Assembly (NCBI GenBank): GCA_013044065.1
Contig: JABEVA010000129.1
Span: 1 to 8,057, forward strand
Length of the DNA stretch: 8,057 nucleotides
DNA from: Phycisphaerae bacterium
Lineage (GTDB): Bacteria > Planctomycetota > Phycisphaerae > WQYP01
Direction: 5' to 3'
Position numbers and translations under genes: made by a program. Shown here one piece after another: positions 5,241 to 8,057 of the stretch. How positions within the stretch are numbered: the stretch's first letter is position 1; the number at the start of each line of letters is the position of its first letter. The notes below the pieces were generated by a model. It had not been told where the DNA came from. It saw only the letters and a list, made by a program, of their open reading frames with translations, and did no database searches.

Positions 5241-7304
5241 TCAGTGCAAGATCGATAATGGGCCGATGCTCATGGATTGGAGGTTATTCTCAAAGGCCTT
5301 GCTCGCAGCGGCAACGGCGTTTTGCCGGAGTTGCAGCGTTTTTTGCAATTTCTGGTAGCGTAATTCTTGGGTGTTTAATTCTCCGGCCATGGTGGTGTAC
5401 ACCGGCGAGACCTTTTTGATGATGGCCAGATTGGCCCGCAGGTGCGATTCCATTTCGTTAACCTTATCAATGGCGGCCTGCACGGTGTCGCTTCGGTTTT
5501 GGGCCTGGGTCCATGCGCGGCGAAGTGTGAGCGCGTGCCCGATGGCCGTCCGTATGGCGGTGGGCAGATACCTTTTGGCGGCCAGCGCATTGAGGCCGTG
5601 CTGGCTCAGACTGGCCAGATCGGTTTCAGAAACCCGGATACTGTATTCCAGAATCCGCGCGGTGCGGTTGCCACCGCGGGCGAGTGCAGCGGTAAAGACA
5701 TTGAACCCATGAAATGTGCCTCGCGGGCAGTTGCTGCGCTGAAAATGATTGCCCGGCACGATAGCCTGTCGCAGCAGCAGTGTCTTGCTCTCGGGTGAGA
5801 CATTGGTTAGACGGTAGGAGAGTTGAGTGCGATGTTGACTGGTAACATACAAGAGTCCCGCAACCAGCCGGGCCGAAATCCGCACGCGGTGGGATTTCAC
5901 GCTCAGGGTATGCACCAAAACCGCTTGATCAACCGCGTAGGCGATTAGATGTTCCGCCTTGGGGGGAAAAACCGGCAGTCGAGCCGCGCCGGCGAAGGTT
6001 CCAGCACGGTAGACAGCCATGCGACCGCTGGGTAGATATTTACCGCTGGTATTGGTCAGTTGGATGGCGGTAAACGGATGGATGGAGTTGGACCCTATAT
6101 CAAAAAGATCGACACTGCGGCCCTTGATCGGGGCCGCCAATACGGGAAGCATCACCGATTGCCCACGCGGAAGAGTCACTTGGGACACGGCATAATCGAA
6201 TGCGGGATGGGTTTTGCCGGACGCAGCTAACGCCTGTACTCCCTCCAGCGGATTAAAGGGCTGGGCCGGCGCACGGTACACCACCATGCCGTTGACCGCA
6301 CCACCGCTCACAAAGAGGTTTCCCTGGTTTGCTAGGCCGCTGGAGGCTTGCGTTTGCGTTGCGGGGGGAATCAGCGATACCGGTTGGCCACCAAGCAGAT
6401 GGAGCCGCACGCCATTCCAGTTGGTGTTGCTGTGGTTGGCCACCGTGGCCAAAGCCTGTAATACCGGGTCTTTGGCCACGGACTTGGGTGCGGCGGGCAG
6501 GATCAATCGGTAAGACATTTTCCATGCGGGCGCAGTGAGTAGATAGCCGAACCGCACCCATCGCTTTCCGTGGCTATTGAATAAAAGGGTGAGTTGTCGA
6601 GAAACTGTGCTCGCGTGCCGCCGGCTCGGCGTGGCCAGGTTCGCCAATGCCCGCTGAAACGCGGTGCGTACCCGCCGGTCTTTGATACGTATAAATTGGA
6701 CATCAAAAAGACCAATTGATTGCAGTCCGTGGTGGGTGAACAAGTTGATGGTCCATCGAGCGCCGTGGCCACTTCTATCGGCCCGTACCACCAGACCAGA
6801 ACCGCGGGAGCCGGATTGCCTGACCACACTTATGATTTTTCCGGCCAGAGGTCTGCCACCTCGGCCTTTCAGGTAAAGCGCAACAGGCGTACCGCGCAGT
6901 TGTTCCAGCAATTGGCGAAGGCTGGATCCTCGGCCAAGCATTACCCGCACGCCGCCGGCCTTTTTCGGATGGGTGGGAAACACGACTCCGCCAATCGTTC
7001 CACCTCCCATGTCTTGAAAAACCAGAGATCGCAGCACGCCTTTGATCTGATCCGGATTAAACCGCAGGGTTTGTCGACTGTCGTTATCCACCAATCCCTG
7101 GAATTGAAAGAATCCTAAGCCGTTGGCAAATATATCTACTTGTCGAAGGCGCAGCGTACCGGCGTGGGGTTGGGGCAAGGCGTGGCTGGATGAGGGAGTG
7201 CCTGGAGTGGGTTGGCTGCTGCACGCGGGCAACGTGGCCAACAGAGGCAGGAAGCCAATTGTCCAGGCCAAGCGGCAAAAGCGGTTGTTCAAAACTTGTA
7301 CCAT
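5241..7304 (-). CDS. Predicted lipoprotein with DUF4139-like domain
   Basis: Probable envelope lipoprotein of 687 residues; function not known. A signal peptide (basic start, hydrophobic about 12-24) ends in a lipobox L-P-A-C with Cys28 as the predicted acylated residue. Ser29 follows, not Asp, so an outer-membrane destination is possible by the enterobacterial rule. A Pro/Ser/Thr-rich linker (31-48) leads to a beta-rich body. Residues 50-310 resemble DUF4139 proteins: an L-x-G-x-x-V-x-L-Y segment (about 136-157), F-D-V-x-x-I-R-I-K-D (200-209), then W-K-M-S-Y-R-L-I-L (261-269) and N-W-N-G-V-R-L-x-L-L-G-G-Q-P-V-S (295-310). More beta-rich sequence (about 370-560) precedes a predicted coiled coil (about 600-677). 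DUF4139 occurs in MuiA-type 'mucoidy inhibitor' proteins, but no reaction is established and no catalytic residues are evident. AAGGAG 6 nt before the ATG fixes the start. It lies 65 nt downstream of the next gene on the same strand, probably co-transcribed. Confidence 0.85.
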   Translation of the reverse strand: MVQVLNNRFCRLAWTIGFLPLLATLPACSSQPTPGTPSSSHALPQPHAGTLRLRQVDIFANGLGFFQFQGLVDNDSRQTLRFNPDQIKGVLRSLVFQDMGGGTIGGVVFPTHPKKAGGVRVMLGRGSSLRQLLEQLRGTPVALYLKGRGGRPLAGKIISVVRQSGSRGSGLVVRADRSGHGARWTINLFTHHGLQSIGLFDVQFIRIKDRRVRTAFQRALANLATPSRRHASTVSRQLTLLFNSHGKRWVRFGYLLTAPAWKMSYRLILPAAPKSVAKDPVLQALATVANHSNTNWNGVRLHLLGGQPVSLIPPATQTQASSGLANQGNLFVSGGAVNGMVVYRAPAQPFNPLEGVQALAASGKTHPAFDYAVSQVTLPRGQSVMLPVLAAPIKGRSVDLFDIGSNSIHPFTAIQLTNTSGKYLPSGRMAVYRAGTFAGAARLPVFPPKAEHLIAYAVDQAVLVHTLSVKSHRVRISARLVAGLLYVTSQHRTQLSYRLTNVSPESKTLLLRQAIVPGNHFQRSNCPRGTFHGFNVFTAALARGGNRTARILEYSIRVSETDLASLSQHGLNALAAKRYLPTAIRTAIGHALTLRRAWTQAQNRSDTVQAAIDKVNEMESHLRANLAIIKKVSPVYTTMAGELNTQELRYQKLQKTLQLRQNAVAAASKAFENNLQSMSIGPLSILH

Positions 7305-7369
7305 GACGTTCTCCTTTTAAGTATAGGCGAGGCTACCGATTTTACGGCCAATTTATGGCCGCCAACGGC
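7305..7369 (-). other. Intercistronic spacer with short hairpin
   Basis: These 65 nt separate two same-strand genes. CGGCCA (7345-7350) and TGGCCG (7356-7361) form a 6-bp stem with a 5-nt ATTTA loop. There is no T-run after it on the minus strand, so read-through into the lipoprotein gene is likely. The minus-strand word TATACT (7325-7320) resembles a -10 box but lacks a -35 partner and lies almost on the ribosome binding site. Confidence 0.45.
7311..7318 (-). promoter_or_regulatory. Strong ribosome binding site of the lipoprotein gene
   Basis: AAAAGGAG on the minus strand, 6 nt before the ATG at 7304. It is the best ribosome binding site in the window and leaves little doubt about the start. 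Confidence 0.8.
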
Positions 7370-8057
7370 TTATCGCTGAGTTATTTTTCTATTGCGCCGC
7401 CGCACCTGAGCCGCCAGAGCGGTTAGTATCCGCTGAATTCGCCATTGGTCGCGTTCGCTGGCGGTAATTATTAGGGTACCATCCATGTATCTGGCGATGT
7501 TGACGGTACCGCCGTTGTCTACCCAGGCGCTACGGTCAGCGGTGTTTTCGAGCAATTTAAGGATTCCAATTGCCTGCAGGCGATGGCTCAGGGCAGGGTG
7601 GCGTCGGGTGGAAACCAGCATCAATGGTCCGAGCCGATAACAGCGTGTCACCACTTGCATAGCCAGCAGATCGCGTGGTCCGACCATAAGCAGCCCGTGG
7701 CTGGCCGTATAGCCCAGCGGTGACGGCCCCCCCGCAGCGAGCGCGGCAAGGGAAAAGCGCAGCGCTGTCGCTACTGTGACGGGGTGCGTAAAGTGCACCG
7801 TTACGCGTGTGGATGGGCCACATCCGTCCGCCGCTAACGCATGCCAATAGACGAACAGGTTCACATGGGCGGCGTGGGCCAGATACCGCAAGGCGACCCG
7901 GATTGGGATTTTGCTAAAATGCACGGTCACTGCCGTCATGAGCCGTCGGCGAACCTCGTCGTCCCGCGCAATTTGTCTTTGCGCGGTTACCACCACGGCG
8001 GGGCCGTTGTGGGTTGGCCAACCGGCGTGGGCCAACGCCATGGGCCAGCCGATAAAG
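7370..8057 (-). CDS. Exported protein with secretin/TonB short N-terminal (STN)-like domain, 5' partial
   Basis: The frame is open to the window edge. The five codons before the ATG at 8041 read F-I-G-W-P, and the next residues are M-A-L-A-H-A, which looks like the end of a signal peptide with an A-x-A cleavage site. The true start is therefore probably off the right edge and the protein is probably periplasmic. Numbering from that Met, residues 37-128 follow an STN/secretin-N0-like pattern: V-T-V-H-F-S-K-I-P-I..AL..L, N-L-F-V-Y-W, then L-G-Y..S-H-G-L-L-M-V. Residues 130-210 look like a second small alpha/beta domain (V-D-N-G-G-T-V, R-Y-M-D-G-T-L-I-I-T-A, R-I-Q-R-I-L). The protein ends in a basic tail with no secretin pore or TonB-receptor barrel. 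Similar modules are common in planctomycete proteins of unknown role (recalled, not searched). It lies upstream of the lipoprotein gene in the same orientation. Confidence 0.75.
   Translation of the reverse strand, partial: FIGWPMALAHAGWPTHNGPAVVVTAQRQIARDDEVRRRLMTAVTVHFSKIPIRVALRYLAHAAHVNLFVYWHALAADGCGPSTRVTVHFTHPVTVATALRFSLAALAAGGPSPLGYTASHGLLMVGPRDLLAMQVVTRCYRLGPLMLVSTRRHPALSHRLQAIGILKLLENTADRSAWVDNGGTVNIARYMDGTLIITASERDQWRIQRILTALAAQVRRRNRKITQR

Noticed and set aside
7345..7361. Intrinsic terminator between the STN-like gene and the lipoprotein gene
   Set aside because: The stem is only 6 bp and is not followed by a T-run on the minus strand.

Overview
The window fits a Gram-negative-type bacterium with an LPS-style envelope, most likely a Planctomycete of the Phycisphaerae kind. 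Three observations support this. There is a recognisable Kdo transferase for lipid A/LPS core synthesis. There is a lipoprotein with a DUF4139-like region. At the right edge there is a secretin-N-domain-like protein whose 'D-N-G-G...R-Y-x-x-G-x-L-I-I-T' pattern I associate from memory with planctomycete proteins. The lineage is an inference, because no rRNA or other marker gene is present. All genes share a moderately high GC content and there are no mobile elements, CRISPR arrays, tRNAs or rRNAs.

Layout: (1) 1-274 is non-coding in appearance and holds an alternating set of GC-rich inverted repeats that could fold in two mutually exclusive ways. (2) 275-3618, minus strand, is a three-gene operon read ATPase -> periplasmic adaptor -> permease, with gaps of 41 and 45 nt. 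Together the genes encode a MacAB/YknXYZ-type tripartite ABC exporter in which the MacB-like permease and its LolD/MacB-type ATPase are separate polypeptides. No TolC-like outer-membrane channel lies in the window. (3) 3619-3835 is the divergent intergenic region; it carries a candidate promoter for the exporter operon. (4) 3836-5206, plus strand, is waaA, which encodes a membrane-anchored Kdo transferase. (5) 5207-5240 is a 34-nt convergent gap with no clear terminator. (6) 5241-7304, minus strand, is a 687-residue lipoprotein with a DUF4139-like core and a C-terminal coiled coil. (7) 7370-8057, minus strand, is a protein with a secretin/TonB-short-N-terminal-like fold. Its reading frame runs off the right edge, and what remains begins inside a probable signal peptide. 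Genes 6 and 7 look co-transcribed (65-nt gap, strong ribosome binding site).

Every recognisable gene acts at the cell envelope: export across the inner membrane and periplasm, LPS inner-core synthesis, and two exported proteins of unknown function. The least described part is the pair of exported proteins at 5241-8057. The structured 1-274 region is the best non-coding candidate. I do not see convincing evidence for a wholly new system.
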